A stretch of DNA of 59,657 nucleotides, taken from the NCBI GenBank assembly GCA_937871935.1, contig CALMQI010000208.1, positions 1-59,657 on the forward strand, read 5' to 3'. The notes under the pieces were generated by a model. The model did no database searches, was not told the DNA's origin, and was given only the letters and a program-made list of their open reading frames with translations. This document shows positions 44,046 to 54,660 of this stretch, in pieces. Origin of the DNA: an uncultured Burkholderiales bacterium (GTDB lineage: Bacteria > Pseudomonadota > Gammaproteobacteria > Burkholderiales > Burkholderiaceae_C). Numbering within the stretch: position 1 is the stretch's first letter; each line of letters begins with the position of its first letter. Both the position numbers and the translations under genes were made by a program.

Positions 44046-45410
44046 ATGAGCACGCACGACACGCCCGGCGCCAGGCTGGCCGCCTTCGCCGCCGGCCTGC
44101 AGTTCGACAGCATTCCGGCGCCGGTGCTGCGGCGCACCGAAGACCTGTTCCTGGACTGGACCGGCTCCACGCTGGCCGGCAAGAGCGCCCGCGCGGTGCA
44201 GGCCATCGAGGCCTATGCGTCCAGCATGGGGCCGGCCGATGGCGGCGCCGAAGTGCTGATCACGCGGCGCATGAGCTCGCCGCACTTCGCCGCCATGGTC
44301 AACGCCGCGGCCTCGCATGTGGTCGAGCAGGACGACGTGCACAACGGCTCGGTGTTCCACCCTGCGGCGGTGGTCTTCCCGCCCGCGCTGGCGGTGGCGC
44401 AGGCCATCGGCGCCAGTGGGCGCGAGTTCCTGGCCGCGGTGGTGGCGGGCTACGAGGTCGGCATCCGCGTCGGCGAATTCCTCGGCCGTTCGCACTACCG
44501 CATCTTCCACACCACCGCCACGGCGGGCACGCTGGCCGCCGCCGCCGCCACCGGGCGGCTGCTGCGGCTGGACGCGGCGCAGATGCTGCACGCCTTCGGC
44601 AGCGCCGGCACGCAGGCGGCCGGGCTGTGGGAATTCCTGCGCGATGCCGCCGATTCCAAGCAACTGCACTGCGCCCATGCCGCATCGGCCGGGCTGGCCT
44701 CGGCCTACCTGGCAAAGGCCGGTTTCACCGGTGCGCGCCAGATCCTCGAAGGCGCGCAGGGCATGGCTGCCGGCATGTCCAGCGACGCCGACCCTGCACG
44801 CCTGAGCGCCGGGCTGGGCAGCCGCTGGGCGACGGCCGAGACCTCGTTCAAGTACCACGCCTCGTGTCGCCACACCCACCCCAGCGCCGATGCGCTGCTG
44901 CTGCTGATGCGCGAGCACCGGCTGAGGCCCGACGACATCGCCGCCGTCACCGCGCAGGTGCACCAGGGTGCCATCGACGTGCTCGGCCGCGTCGTCGTGC
45001 CCGGCACGGTGCACCAGGCCAAGTTCTCGATGGGCACGGTGCTCGCCCTGGTGGCCGAACATGGCTATGCGGGCCTGGACGAGTTCGACCGCCATTTCCT
45101 TGCACCCCGCATCGCCGCCTTGCGCGACAAGGTCACGATGCAGCTCGACACCGAGGTCGACACGGCCTATCCGCAGCGCTGGATCGGCAAGGTCATCGTC
45201 CGCACGCACGACGGGCGCACGCTGCAGGCGCGGGTCGACGAGCCCAAGGGCGACCCGGGCAACACCCTCAGCCGCCCCGAGCTCGAGGACAAGGCGCGCC
45301 GTCTTGCCGCCTACGGTGGCGCGGCGACGCCGGCCGAGATGGACGCGCTGATCGCCAGCACCTGGGGCGTGGCTGACGCTGCCCGCATGGGCCGCTGGCT
45401 GCCGGCATGA
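44046..45410 (+). CDS. MmgE/PrpD-family protein
   Basis: A 454-residue MmgE/PrpD (2-methylcitrate dehydratase-like) protein. Motifs: LDWTGSTLAGKSARAV, NAAASHVVEQDDVHNGSVFHPAAVVFPPALAVAQAIGASG, FKYHASCRHTHPSADALLLLM. Known relatives dehydrate 2-methylcitrate or isomerise/dehydrate related tricarboxylates. Start at ATG 44046 (MSTHDTPG). Stop overlaps the next gene by ATGA. With the CitE-type and citryl-CoA-lyase-type genes that follow, it suggests processing of a branched hydroxy-polycarboxylate. Confidence 0.92.
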   Translation: MSTHDTPGARLAAFAAGLQFDSIPAPVLRRTEDLFLDWTGSTLAGKSARAVQAIEAYASSMGPADGGAEVLITRRMSSPHFAAMVNAAASHVVEQDDVHNGSVFHPAAVVFPPALAVAQAIGASGREFLAAVVAGYEVGIRVGEFLGRSHYRIFHTTATAGTLAAAAATGRLLRLDAAQMLHAFGSAGTQAAGLWEFLRDAADSKQLHCAHAASAGLASAYLAKAGFTGARQILEGAQGMAAGMSSDADPARLSAGLGSRWATAETSFKYHASCRHTHPSADALLLLMREHRLRPDDIAAVTAQVHQGAIDVLGRVVVPGTVHQAKFSMGTVLALVAEHGYAGLDEFDRHFLAPRIAALRDKVTMQLDTEVDTAYPQRWIGKVIVRTHDGRTLQARVDEPKGDPGNTLSRPELEDKARRLAAYGGAATPAEMDALIASTWGVADAARMGRWLPA

Positions 45411-46243
45411 GCACAGCCCTGGCTACAGGCGCGTCGCCACGCGCCTACCTGTTCGTTCCCGCCGACCGGCCCGAACGCTACGCCAAGGCGCGCGCCTCGG
45501 GCGCCGACGCGGTGATCATCGACCTCGAGGACGCGGTGGCGCCCGCAGCAAAAGCCGGCGCGCGCGACGCCCTGGCCAATGCGCTGGACGAGGCCATGCC
45601 GGTGGTGGTGCGCATCAATGCCGCCGGCACGCCGTGGTTCGAGGACGACCTCGAGCTGTGCCGCCACCCCGGCGTGGCGGGTGTGATGCTGCCCAAGGCC
45701 GATGGCATCGACGCCGTCTGCAGCGCTTTCGAGGCCTGCTTCAAGGACTTGCTGGCGATCATCGAATCGGCGCGCGGTGTCGAGCAGGTGCTCCACATCG
45801 CGCGTGTGCCGGGCGTCGTGCGGCTGGCCTTCGGCAGCGTCGATCTGGCGCTGGACCTGGGCATCGACTGCGACCCCGAAGGCACGGAAATCGAACTGCT
45901 GCATTTCCGTTCGCAGGTGGTGCTGGCCTCGCGCCTGGGCGGGCTGGACGCGCCGGCCGACGGCGTCAGCACCGCCATTGACGATGCGGTGCGGCTGCGC
46001 GACGACGCCTTGCGCGCACGGCGCCAGGGCTTCGGCGCCAAGCTGTGCATCCACCCCAAGCAGGTGGCAACGGTGCAGGCCGCCTTCATGCCCGAGGCCG
46101 AACGCGTGGCCTGGGCGCGCCGCATCTGCGCGGCCTTTGCCGCCGCCGCCGGGGCTGCCGTGGCCGTCGACGGCCAGATGATCGACAAGCCGCTGCACGA
46201 GCGCGCCCTGGCCATCCTGCGCAGCGCCGGTGGCACTGCCTGA
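45407..46243 (+). CDS. HpcH/HpaI aldolase / citrate lyase beta-like (CitE) protein
   Basis: A 278-residue CitE-like TIM-barrel lyase: AYLFVPADRPERYAKARASGADAVIIDLEDAVAP, VVVRINAAGTPWFEDDL, MLPKADGIDAV, IIESARGV, RLAFGSVDLALDLG and GAKLCIHPKQVATVQ. The metal-binding Glu/Asp pair (ESARGV and GSVDLALD) is present. The family cleaves malyl-, citramalyl- or citryl-CoA type thioesters. ATG overlaps the PrpD stop. Confidence 0.92.
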   Translation: MSTALATGASPRAYLFVPADRPERYAKARASGADAVIIDLEDAVAPAAKAGARDALANALDEAMPVVVRINAAGTPWFEDDLELCRHPGVAGVMLPKADGIDAVCSAFEACFKDLLAIIESARGVEQVLHIARVPGVVRLAFGSVDLALDLGIDCDPEGTEIELLHFRSQVVLASRLGGLDAPADGVSTAIDDAVRLRDDALRARRQGFGAKLCIHPKQVATVQAAFMPEAERVAWARRICAAFAAAAGAAVAVDGQMIDKPLHERALAILRSAGGTA

Positions 46244-46269
46244 ATCACAACGCAACGAAGGAAACCTTC

Positions 46270-47055
46270 ATGGCCCGAAAGACTAAACCCATCCGCTCGG
46301 ACATCGCCTGGAGCACGCACGACAGGATCGAGGTCCACGGCAAGAGCCTGCCCGACGAACTGCTGGGCCACATCAACCTGGGCGACATGGCCTTTCTGCA
46401 GATCCTGGGGCGCATGCCGACGCCGCCGGAGTCGAGGCTGTTCAACGCGGTGGCGGTGACGCTGGTCGAACATGGCATCACGCCCAGCGCACTGGCTGCG
46501 CGGCTGACCTACGCTGGCGCCCCCGAATCGCTGCAGGCCGCAGTGGCGGCCGGGCTGTGCGGCCTAGGCACGGTGTTCGTGGGTTCCACCGAGGGCACCG
46601 CGAAGATGCTGTACGAGGCGCTGCCGCCCGGCACGAAAGGCGCCGACCTGGAGAAGATTGCGGTTGAGGTCGTTGCCGGTTTCCGCGCCCGGGGCCAGAT
46701 CGTCCCCGGCCTGGGCCACCCGCTGCACAAGCCCGTGGACCCGCGCGCACCGCGACTGTTCCAGATCGCCAAAGAGAACGGCTACTCGGGCGACTACATC
46801 AAGCTCGAGCAGCTGATCTGCGCCGAGGCCGAGCGCCTGTCGGGCAAGATGCTGCCGGTCAACGCCACCGGTGCGATCGGTGCCATCTGCTGCGAGCTCG
46901 GTCTGCCATGGAAGATCGTGCGCGGCATCGGGGTGCTGGCGCGCGCCATCGGCCTGGTCGGCCACATCCTCGAGGAGAGCAACAACCCGATGGCCATCGA
47001 GATCTGGCAGCGGGTGGAAGACGAAGCGACAGCGCACATCCGTCCTGGCGCCTGA
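46270..47055 (+). CDS. Citryl-CoA lyase-like protein (citrate synthase superfamily)
   Basis: A 261-residue small citrate-synthase-fold protein of the citryl-CoA lyase group, much shorter than citrate synthase (~430). Visible: [44 protein letters not shown] with the catalytic-type His, and [39 protein letters not shown]. With the CitE-type lyase it forms a pair able to make or cleave C-C bonds next to a CoA thioester. The 26-bp gap to the previous gene indicates the same transcript. Confidence 0.9.
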   Translation: MARKTKPIRSDIAWSTHDRIEVHGKSLPDELLGHINLGDMAFLQILGRMPTPPESRLFNAVAVTLVEHGITPSALAARLTYAGAPESLQAAVAAGLCGLGTVFVGSTEGTAKMLYEALPPGTKGADLEKIAVEVVAGFRARGQIVPGLGHPLHKPVDPRAPRLFQIAKENGYSGDYIKLEQLICAEAERLSGKMLPVNATGAIGAICCELGLPWKIVRGIGVLARAIGLVGHILEESNNPMAIEIWQRVEDEATAHIRPGA

Positions 47056-47089
47056 TCGGCCCATTTCACCCTACCGAAGCGGTACCACC

Positions 47090-48100
47090 ATGTCCGAGCT
47101 CACAAGCCCCGTTGCCCAGCCGATCGAGCTGTTCCGCCCCGTCCCGCGCCAGAAGGCCGGCGGAGCAGCGCAGCGCTGGCCGGTCGACGCCGTGGCCGCG
47201 CTGTTCGAGCTGCCCTTCAACGACCTGATCTTCCGCGCCCAGCAGGTGCACCGCGAGCACTTCGATGCCAACGAAGTGCAGCTGTCGACGCTGCTGTCGA
47301 TCAAGACCGGTGGCTGCGAAGAGGACTGCGGCTATTGCCCGCAGTCGGTGCACTACGACACCGGGGTCGAGGCCACCAAGCTGCTGGACCCGGCCACGGT
47401 GGCCGCCGCGGCGCGCGCCGCGCGCGAGCAGGGCGCGTCGCGCTTCTGCATGGGCGCGGCCTGGCGAGCGCCCAAGGACCGCGACATCGAGAAGGTGGCC
47501 GAACTGGTGCGCGTGGTCAAGGCCGAGGGTCTGGAGGCCTGCTGCACGCTGGGCATGTTGACCGACACCCAGGCGCATGCGCTGAAGGAGGCCGGCCTGG
47601 ACTACTACAACCACAACCTCGACACCGCGCCCGAGGCCTACGGGCGCTTCATCTCCACACGCACCTACGACGACCGCTTGCAGACCCTGCAGAGCGTGCG
47701 CGAGGCCGGTATCAACGTCTGCTGCGGCGGCATCGTCGGCATGGGCGAATTGCGCCGCGAGCGTGCCGGCCTGGTGGCGCAGATCGCCAATCTCGACCCC
47801 TACCCGCAGTCGGTGCCCATCAACCAGCTGGTGCAGGTGGAAGGCACGCCGCTGCACGGCACCGAGGCGCTCGATCCCTTCGAGTTCGTTCGCACCATCG
47901 CGGTGGCGCGCATCACCATGCCCAAGGCCCGCGTGCGCCTGTCGGCGGGTCGCCAGCAGATGGGCGAGGCGGTGCAGGCGTTGTGCTTCCTGGCCGGTGC
48001 CAACTCCATCTTCTACGGCGACAAGCTGCTGACCACCGGCAACCCCGACTGGGCGGCCGACCAGCGCCTGCTCGGCGCGCTGGGCATCGCGGCGCGCTGA
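47090..48100 (+). CDS. bioB: Biotin synthase
   Basis: A 336-residue radical-SAM biotin synthase, inserting sulfur into dethiobiotin. The SAM cluster motif C-x3-C-x2-C is [13 protein letters not shown]. Also [27 protein letters not shown] segment ([18 protein letters not shown]) and the auxiliary-cluster Arg in [16 protein letters not shown] at 47090, 34 bp after the citryl-CoA-lyase-like gene. No bioA/F/D genes are near. Biotin is needed by the acyl-CoA carboxylase at 26358, so co-transcription with catabolic genes makes sense. Confidence 0.97.
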   Translation: MSELTSPVAQPIELFRPVPRQKAGGAAQRWPVDAVAALFELPFNDLIFRAQQVHREHFDANEVQLSTLLSIKTGGCEEDCGYCPQSVHYDTGVEATKLLDPATVAAAARAAREQGASRFCMGAAWRAPKDRDIEKVAELVRVVKAEGLEACCTLGMLTDTQAHALKEAGLDYYNHNLDTAPEAYGRFISTRTYDDRLQTLQSVREAGINVCCGGIVGMGELRRERAGLVAQIANLDPYPQSVPINQLVQVEGTPLHGTEALDPFEFVRTIAVARITMPKARVRLSAGRQQMGEAVQALCFLAGANSIFYGDKLLTTGNPDWAADQRLLGALGIAAR

Positions 48101-48123
48101 CTGCTTCACCTGGAGACATCGCC

Positions 48124-48507
48124 ATGTACCGCCAGATGCTGAAGTCCAAGATCCACCGCGCGACGGTGACCGCATGCGAACTTCACTACGAGGGTTCCTG
48201 CGCCATCGACCTGGATCTGCTGGAAGCCGCCAATCTGCGCGAGAACGAGCAGGTGCACATCTGGAACATCGCCAACGGTGAACGCTTCATCACCTACGCC
48301 ATCTGCGGGCAGCGCGGCAGCGGCATCATCTCGCTCAACGGCTCGGCGGCGCGTCGCGCGGCGCTGGGCGACCTGATCATCATCGCGGCCTTCGGCTGGG
48401 TGGCCGAGTCCGCACTGGCACAGCACAAGCCGGATTTGGTGTTCGTGGACGAACGCAACCGCGTCCGCGAGATCCGCTCCAGGATCCCCGAGCAGGGCAC
48501 CGCATGA
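48124..48507 (+). CDS. panD: Aspartate 1-decarboxylase
   Basis: A 127-residue pyruvoyl enzyme making beta-alanine for pantothenate. The self-cleavage site Gly24-Ser25 is in [15 protein letters not shown], and the Tyr58-equivalent region [10 protein letters not shown] plus [15 protein letters not shown] are normal. Length matches E. coli PanD (126). 23 bp after bioB; ATGA overlap with panB. Confidence 0.97.
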   Translation: MYRQMLKSKIHRATVTACELHYEGSCAIDLDLLEAANLRENEQVHIWNIANGERFITYAICGQRGSGIISLNGSAARRAALGDLIIIAAFGWVAESALAQHKPDLVFVDERNRVREIRSRIPEQGTA

Positions 48508-49343
48508 GCACCACCGCCACGGTCGCCATGTCCACCGACACCGAGCGCAAGCCCGTCACACTGCACCGCTTGCGTCGCATGCTGGCCGAGGGCGAGAAGA
48601 TCGTCATGCTGACCGCGTACGACGCCAGCTTCGCACGCCTGGCCGACGACGCCGGCGTGGACTGCCTGCTGGTGGGCGACTCGCTGGGCATGGTGGTGCA
48701 GGGGCGCACAAGCACCGTGCCCGTCACGCTGGACGAGGTGGCCTACCACCTGCGCTGCGTCGCCGCCGGCAACCGCCACGCCTGGCTGCTCGGCGATCTG
48801 CCCTTCGGCACCTACGAAGCCGGCCCCGAGCAGGCGCTGCGCTCGAGCGCGGTGCTGCTGCAGGCCGGCGCTCAGATGGTAAAGCTCGAAGGCGGTTGGG
48901 CGGTGGAGACCGTGCGCTTCCTGGTCGCGCGTGGGATCCCGGTCTGTGCGCATCTGGGCCTGACACCCCAGAGCGCGAATGCGCTCGGCGGCTACCGCGT
49001 GCAGGGCCGCGACGCCGCCGCTGCCCAACTGCTGGAACGCCGCGCCCGCGAGTTCGCAGAGGCGGGCGCGGCGATGCTGGTGCTGGAACTCGTGCCCGCC
49101 GCGCTGGCGCAGCGGGTTCAGGTGCAGAACCCGGAACTGGTCGTCATCGGCATCGGGGCCGGGGCCGATGTTGCCGGCCAGGTTCTGGTGCTGCACGACA
49201 TGCTGGGCGTCACGCAGGGCAAGCTGCCGCGTTTCGTGCGCAACTTCATGGCCGAGGGCGGCAGCATCGGCGATGGGCTGCGACGCTATGTCCAGGCGGT
49301 CAAGCAGCGCAGCTTTCCAGACACCACGCTGCACACCTATTGA
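48504..49343 (+). CDS. panB: 3-methyl-2-oxobutanoate hydroxymethyltransferase
   Basis: A 279-residue PanB, first step of the pantoate branch. Motifs [81 protein letters not shown] and LPRFVRNFM are all intact. ATG overlaps the panD stop. Confidence 0.97.
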   Translation: MSTTATVAMSTDTERKPVTLHRLRRMLAEGEKIVMLTAYDASFARLADDAGVDCLLVGDSLGMVVQGRTSTVPVTLDEVAYHLRCVAAGNRHAWLLGDLPFGTYEAGPEQALRSSAVLLQAGAQMVKLEGGWAVETVRFLVARGIPVCAHLGLTPQSANALGGYRVQGRDAAAAQLLERRAREFAEAGAAMLVLELVPAALAQRVQVQNPELVVIGIGAGADVAGQVLVLHDMLGVTQGKLPRFVRNFMAEGGSIGDGLRRYVQAVKQRSFPDTTLHTY

Positions 49344-50204
<861 letters not shown>

Positions 50205-50425
50205 GCGTGCCCGAGCCTACACGTCACTCCGGGCCCCATGAGGAAGCCACGCAACCGGCCCGACCGGCTGCCGTAGGTCATTGACACCACCGCCTTCTCG
50301 GGCGCCAACAGCGCCACCTTGGCGTCGGACCGTCGTGCCGACAGCGACCCTATCCAAGAAGGCCTATGACGCAATGGTGACCTGACCGAGTTGCATGCAG
50401 TTTCGATGCGCAAATGACCTTCTTG
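50205..50425. other. Intergenic border between panC and the ICE genes
   Basis: These 221 bp separate the pan genes from the minus-strand conjugation genes. A short GTAGGC/GCCTAC inverted repeat overlaps the panC stop (50201-50220). A plus-strand frame reads DTTAFSGANSATLASDRRAD and stops at about 50369; I do not recognise it. No tRNA, integrase or clear direct repeat is visible, so I cannot define an attachment site here. Confidence 0.5.
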
Positions 50426-51049
50426 CTAGCCCCGCCGGTGGAAGTGAGGCACCGCCCGGCCGACCAACAGGCTGACCATGAGCGGCACGCACGGCATCAC
50501 CAACGGATGCAGCGTCACGGGTGCCACCAGCCCCAGCACCGTGGCGCACACCGCTACGATGGCTGCGCAGGCATACAACGCAAACAGTTCCGGGTCGTGC
50601 TGTAGAAATTCCTTGGACTTGATGAGCCGGGCGAAGCAGCCGTCCGCCACCACGGCCGATGTGAACGCGAGCAACCAGGGCAGCCACTCCAGCAACGTCG
50701 CCAGCCGAAAGCTCGCCAACAGAAACAGCGAATCGATCGACCGAAAGTAGGCGTTGTTGAACAGGCGCTGGTTCACCGAGGCCATCTCCTTTGCCACGGC
50801 GCCATCGACGCCGCCAAGGGCCGGTGCGTCGCTGGATGACGGCACCGGCGAGGCCTGGCGCGCAGTGTCCTGAACGCTCAAGGCGCGCGCCAGCATGCGC
50901 ATCGCTGGCTTGTCACCCCAGAACCGAGCCGCCGCCTCGTGCTCAGCTCGCAGTTGCGCCAGGAAGCGCTCGGCCGGGTGCGCCGATGGCATGTACAGGA
51001 CCAAGACCAACAGGCTGACCAGCGACAGCACTGCGACGGCGCGAATCAT
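50426..51049 (-). CDS. ICE membrane protein, DUF4400
   Basis: A 207-residue membrane protein of the DUF4400 family found in MobH-type ICEs (same position as the gene after traD in SXT/R391). One N-terminal transmembrane segment (AVAVLSLVSLLVLVLYMP), a soluble loop, then three hydrophobic segments (LLEWLPWLLAFTSAVVA, LFALYACAAIVAVCATVLGLV, LVMPCVPLMVSLLVG). Its ATG overlaps the traD stop. The tra genes that normally follow this gene in SXT-like elements are absent; panC lies there instead. Confidence 0.85.
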   Translation of the reverse strand: MIRAVAVLSLVSLLVLVLYMPSAHPAERFLAQLRAEHEAAARFWGDKPAMRMLARALSVQDTARQASPVPSSSDAPALGGVDGAVAKEMASVNQRLFNNAYFRSIDSLFLLASFRLATLLEWLPWLLAFTSAVVADGCFARLIKSKEFLQHDPELFALYACAAIVAVCATVLGLVAPVTLHPLVMPCVPLMVSLLVGRAVPHFHRRG

Positions 51050-52950
51050 GGCGCGGTCGAGCTTGCGTTCGCGGCCGGCGGGTCCGGATCAAGAATCGGA
51101 AACCGCCCTTTGATGATCCGGCCACCGGAGACGGACGCGAAGTACTGCAGGTTGGGCAGCTTGCCTAGCACCTCGGCCGGCACCATTTCCTCGAAACTCT
51201 CCGTGAGCTGGGTCGAGTAGCTGGACGAGAAGTCGCCCAGGTGCGCATCCGCGCCGCTGCTCAGGCCCACGCGCATGGTGTGGATGGCCGTCTTGCCGAA
51301 GGTTTCGACGACGAAGTCTTGCGTTGGCCTGTCCTTGGTGCGCAGCGCAATCAGGTTGTTCAGGTTGCCCAGCGCCATGCGCGCTGCGTCTTCGCTGCCC
51401 AGCCGCTTGGCCAGATCGGCCAGGGTCTGCATGGCGCAGGTGGTGAAGATGCCGCCCTCGGCGCCCTTGTTGAGGATCTCGATCAACGGCAGGTTGATGA
51501 CGTTCGAAACCTCATCGACGAACAGCGAGATGCGCCGAAAGACGCCGAGGTTGTAGCGCATGCCGGCGCGCGCGGCCTGGTCTGCCAGTGCGAGGGCGCC
51601 GATGGCGGTGGCCACCGACGGATCGGGCAGCGAATCCAGGCACATGTAGAGCACGTGCCCGGCGCGCTCGATCTTCTCGAAGTTCATGATCGGCCGCGTG
51701 TCGGCGGCATCGAACGGGTCGGGCGACAGGCTGCGGCCCAGGTCGCCCGAGGTCAGCATCGACAACACAGGCAGCAGGTTGGCGGTGATCTTCTGGTAGT
51801 GCTCGCGGTTGTGCCTGAAGGTGCGCACCTGCGCGTCGAGCACCTTGCTGCGCTGGCTTTGCGCGACGTGGTGCTCGTAGTAGGCGACGAAAGCCACCAG
51901 GTCGGCGCTGGCGGCTTCAGACGGCCGCTTCATGCTGCCGCGGTGTGCGTCGTGCAGCATCTTCTTCATGTCCGGCGTCTCGCGCCAGCCGGCGCCGAGC
52001 TTGGTGTCGTAGAAGCGCCGCAACGAGGCCTCCAGCACCGGCTCGATGCCGCCTTCGATGTACTTGGTGAGCTTGACGAGGTTGGGCCGCTCCTCCAACT
52101 CGACCAGGCCCTGCACGACGACGTTGACTGCGTCCCAGCCGAACGCCGAGAACGCGCCCGCCGTGTCGGGCGGCATGATCGACTGGATGCGCGAGGCGAT
52201 CTCGGTCGGCTTCTGCCAGTTAAAGGTGAAGTCCAAGCGCACGCCTTTCTCGGGGAAGGCGGGGTGGAACTCGATGAATGTGTCGGGCTCGCGGTAGTCC
52301 TCGCAGGCGCGCTCGACCACGCGCCGCAGCCGACGGCTGTTCTTGGGGTCTACGACGATCACCACGTCGCCACGCTTCACGGCCTGCGTGATCAGCGTCG
52401 CCAGCGCCACACCCTTGCCCGACTGGGTGGTGCCGACCAGCAGCGTGCCGCCTTCGAAGTTCTGCAGCGGCCGGTGCAGCGGAACCTCCCGCGGTTCGAC
52501 GCCGTGGATGTATGGCAGGCCGATTTCAGCGTCGGGCTGTGGGTGGCTGACGTGCCCCAGCCAGCCCAGCAGGCGGGGCGAGACGGCGAATTCGCGGTAG
52601 TCCACCTTGGCCAGTTCGTAGAGCCGTTGCGAGTGGACCGGCCGCCATTCGAAGCCGAAACCCAGGAACACATCGGCGGGGTTCTTGCACCAGCGGGCCA
52701 GCGCAGTGGTGCTGATGACCTGGATGCTCCGACCGCCGAGCGACGCACGCAGGACCAGGATATTCATCGCCTGTGCGACACGCAGCAGGCCCATCACGAG
52801 GCAGAGCAGGGCCAACGGTGCGGCAAGGGGAATCGGCAGCCAGCCAGCTGCACCGACGGCAGCGAAGAACATCATCGCCAGTGCCCAAACCGCGCCCGCA
52901 TACAACTCGTAGGCGCGGCGCCACGGCATTTCGTAGCGGCGCATCAGCAT
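51046..52950 (-). CDS. traD: Conjugative coupling protein TraD
   Basis: A 634-residue type IV coupling ATPase of the ICE TraD class. Two hydrophobic segments near residues 14-55 anchor it in the inner membrane. Walker A is VGTTQSGKGVALATLI, and a Walker-B-like stretch is RRISLFVDEVSNVINLPLIEIL. It links the relaxase-DNA complex to the mating channel. It starts 1 bp after the relaxase stop and overlaps the DUF4400 gene. Size and domains look complete. Confidence 0.92.
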   Translation of the reverse strand: MLMRRYEMPWRRAYELYAGAVWALAMMFFAAVGAAGWLPIPLAAPLALLCLVMGLLRVAQAMNILVLRASLGGRSIQVISTTALARWCKNPADVFLGFGFEWRPVHSQRLYELAKVDYREFAVSPRLLGWLGHVSHPQPDAEIGLPYIHGVEPREVPLHRPLQNFEGGTLLVGTTQSGKGVALATLITQAVKRGDVVIVVDPKNSRRLRRVVERACEDYREPDTFIEFHPAFPEKGVRLDFTFNWQKPTEIASRIQSIMPPDTAGAFSAFGWDAVNVVVQGLVELEERPNLVKLTKYIEGGIEPVLEASLRRFYDTKLGAGWRETPDMKKMLHDAHRGSMKRPSEAASADLVAFVAYYEHHVAQSQRSKVLDAQVRTFRHNREHYQKITANLLPVLSMLTSGDLGRSLSPDPFDAADTRPIMNFEKIERAGHVLYMCLDSLPDPSVATAIGALALADQAARAGMRYNLGVFRRISLFVDEVSNVINLPLIEILNKGAEGGIFTTCAMQTLADLAKRLGSEDAARMALGNLNNLIALRTKDRPTQDFVVETFGKTAIHTMRVGLSSGADAHLGDFSSSYSTQLTESFEEMVPAEVLGKLPNLQYFASVSGGRIIKGRFPILDPDPPAANASSTAP

Positions 52951-52951
52951 G

Positions 52952-54592
52952 TCAGGCGGACTCCGAAACAGGTGGGGTGAACCTGCTGAGGTCCAGGCCC
53001 TCGATGAACCGCGGGTCGATCACCAGCCCAACTGTGGGGCTGCCATTGAAATCGCGCGACAACGTGGGCGGCGCATGCGGCCCCGTCGCCACCAGCATGC
53101 GCACATCGGCCAGCGCGCGCAGCGCCAGCGAGGGCGGCACACCACGTTGATCGAACCGATCCAAGGGTACGAACAGGCCCTGTGCGATGGTGCAGCATTG
53201 CGCCGGCCCGGCTGCCTCATTCAGCGTGGCGGCGATGGCGGTGAGCGCATCGCGGACGACAGGGTTGAGCCGGAGCGGTGCACGAAGGGTGAGTGATGGT
53301 TCGGGTGGCTCTGGTTCTGGCGTTGACGGTGCTGGGGGCGGACTTGGGGGTGCAGGCGGCGCGGTATCCGGTGGCAGCAACGACAACTGTTTGATGGCCG
53401 ACGTCCCAGGATGCGGAGGACGCGGTGGCACCGGCTTGGCCGAAGGTTCAACAGGCTTTGAAGTCAGGACCTCTGTCAGCGGCGAAGGGGACGGGTCAAG
53501 CCCGGCGAACAGAATCACCGGCGAGGCCAGCCTGACGGCCTCCATGCCAGCTTTGGAGCCTGGTGGGTGGATGGTCCAGGTGGGCGCGCCGGAGTCCTGT
53601 GCCAACAGCACGCCGGCATCTAGCAACACCTCGCGCATCGTCTCGGGCGCCTTGGGGATACCGGGCAGGTGGTCGGCTTCCAGCAAGGCGCTGATGTCTT
53701 CGGCCGCGGCGGGCCACAGCAGGAACAGGCCATCGGAGCCGAACCACACCCGCGACTTGTCTCGGTTGGCGACCCAGGCCGGATCCGTGACCACCAGGCG
53801 CCGCAGCGCGTCCACCAGAAAGCGCTCGAGGTGGGAGCCGAACTGGGGCGAACCGTAGCGGTCGGCGTTGGCCACGAGGTTGCGGTCGATCACCAGCGCC
53901 AGCGATCTGCGAACCAACTCATCCAGGACGTTGTTGTCGCGGTACACCGGCAAGCCGCCGATGCTGGCCATCATGTGCGGAACGATGACCGTGTTGTCTT
54001 GGCACAGGTGCTGCAGCACCTCGGGCGCCACGACGTGTGGGAGTGCAAACAAGCCCAGTGCCCGTGTCTCAGTGGCCTGTGGCCGCCAGCGCACGAAGTA
54101 GCGTCGGGCATGGTGCTGCTGCAACCACGCTGCCAGTGGCATGAGGCAAGGCGGCCACTCCACGCCGTGCACATCGGTCACCATGACGTGACTCAGCGCG
54201 CGATGGAGTTCGCAACACAGCCCGGCGATGAAGGTGCCCAGCCGCCAACGCGGCTCCAGTTGCCGGCGCGCGGTGATGGTCAGCCGGCCCGAGAAGATGT
54301 GCGCGTCGGTGCCTTGCAGGCTGAAGAAGCCGGCTTCAAGCCCGAGGCGCAGCAGCCCGCCGGGCGCGCTGAAATAGTTGTCCGCCGTGGCGGGGAGCAG
54401 ATGTACAAACGCCGCATAGCGATGGATCAACGCCAGAACGTCACGCTCGAAGGTGTCGCGGTCGGTGCCATAGCAGAGCTTGATGCGTGCCACCAGGTCG
54501 GCGTGCGGCGCCAACAGCTCGTCCACCGACATGGCCGTGAAGCCGGGATCGGACGATGAGTACGGGCTGGGTTCGGAAGGGGCTGCATGCAT
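52952..54592 (-). CDS. MobH-family relaxase (TraI_2; PFGI-1-type ICE)
   Basis: A 546-residue MobH-type relaxase. The TraI_2 domain shows HLLPATADNYFSAPGGLLRLGLEAGFFSLQGTDAHIFSG, RRQLEPRWRLGTFIAGLCCELHRALSHVMVTD and RYFVRWRPQATETRALGLFALPHVV, the pattern of PFGI-1/clc-type ICE relaxases rather than of SXT TraI. A Pro-rich linker (about 375-440) precedes the C-terminal domain. I chose the ATG at 54592 (MHAAPSEP) over a TTG at 54607. It nicks oriT and pilots the strand. Operon with traD and DUF4400. Confidence 0.88.
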   Translation of the reverse strand: MHAAPSEPSPYSSSDPGFTAMSVDELLAPHADLVARIKLCYGTDRDTFERDVLALIHRYAAFVHLLPATADNYFSAPGGLLRLGLEAGFFSLQGTDAHIFSGRLTITARRQLEPRWRLGTFIAGLCCELHRALSHVMVTDVHGVEWPPCLMPLAAWLQQHHARRYFVRWRPQATETRALGLFALPHVVAPEVLQHLCQDNTVIVPHMMASIGGLPVYRDNNVLDELVRRSLALVIDRNLVANADRYGSPQFGSHLERFLVDALRRLVVTDPAWVANRDKSRVWFGSDGLFLLWPAAAEDISALLEADHLPGIPKAPETMREVLLDAGVLLAQDSGAPTWTIHPPGSKAGMEAVRLASPVILFAGLDPSPSPLTEVLTSKPVEPSAKPVPPRPPHPGTSAIKQLSLLPPDTAPPAPPSPPPAPSTPEPEPPEPSLTLRAPLRLNPVVRDALTAIAATLNEAAGPAQCCTIAQGLFVPLDRFDQRGVPPSLALRALADVRMLVATGPHAPPTLSRDFNGSPTVGLVIDPRFIEGLDLSRFTPPVSESA

Positions 54593-54660
54593 CGGCGTTG
54601 CGTCCAATGACCCTGGCCATTGTTGATATCCGCGCGCGGTACGTCCCCTGGGAATGGCGG

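Noticed and set aside
52952..54592. Loss of HD-type metal residues in the relaxase
   Set aside because: The missing His/HD residues compared with SXT TraI are also absent in PFGI-1-type ICE relaxases as I know them, so this is a family trait and not decay.
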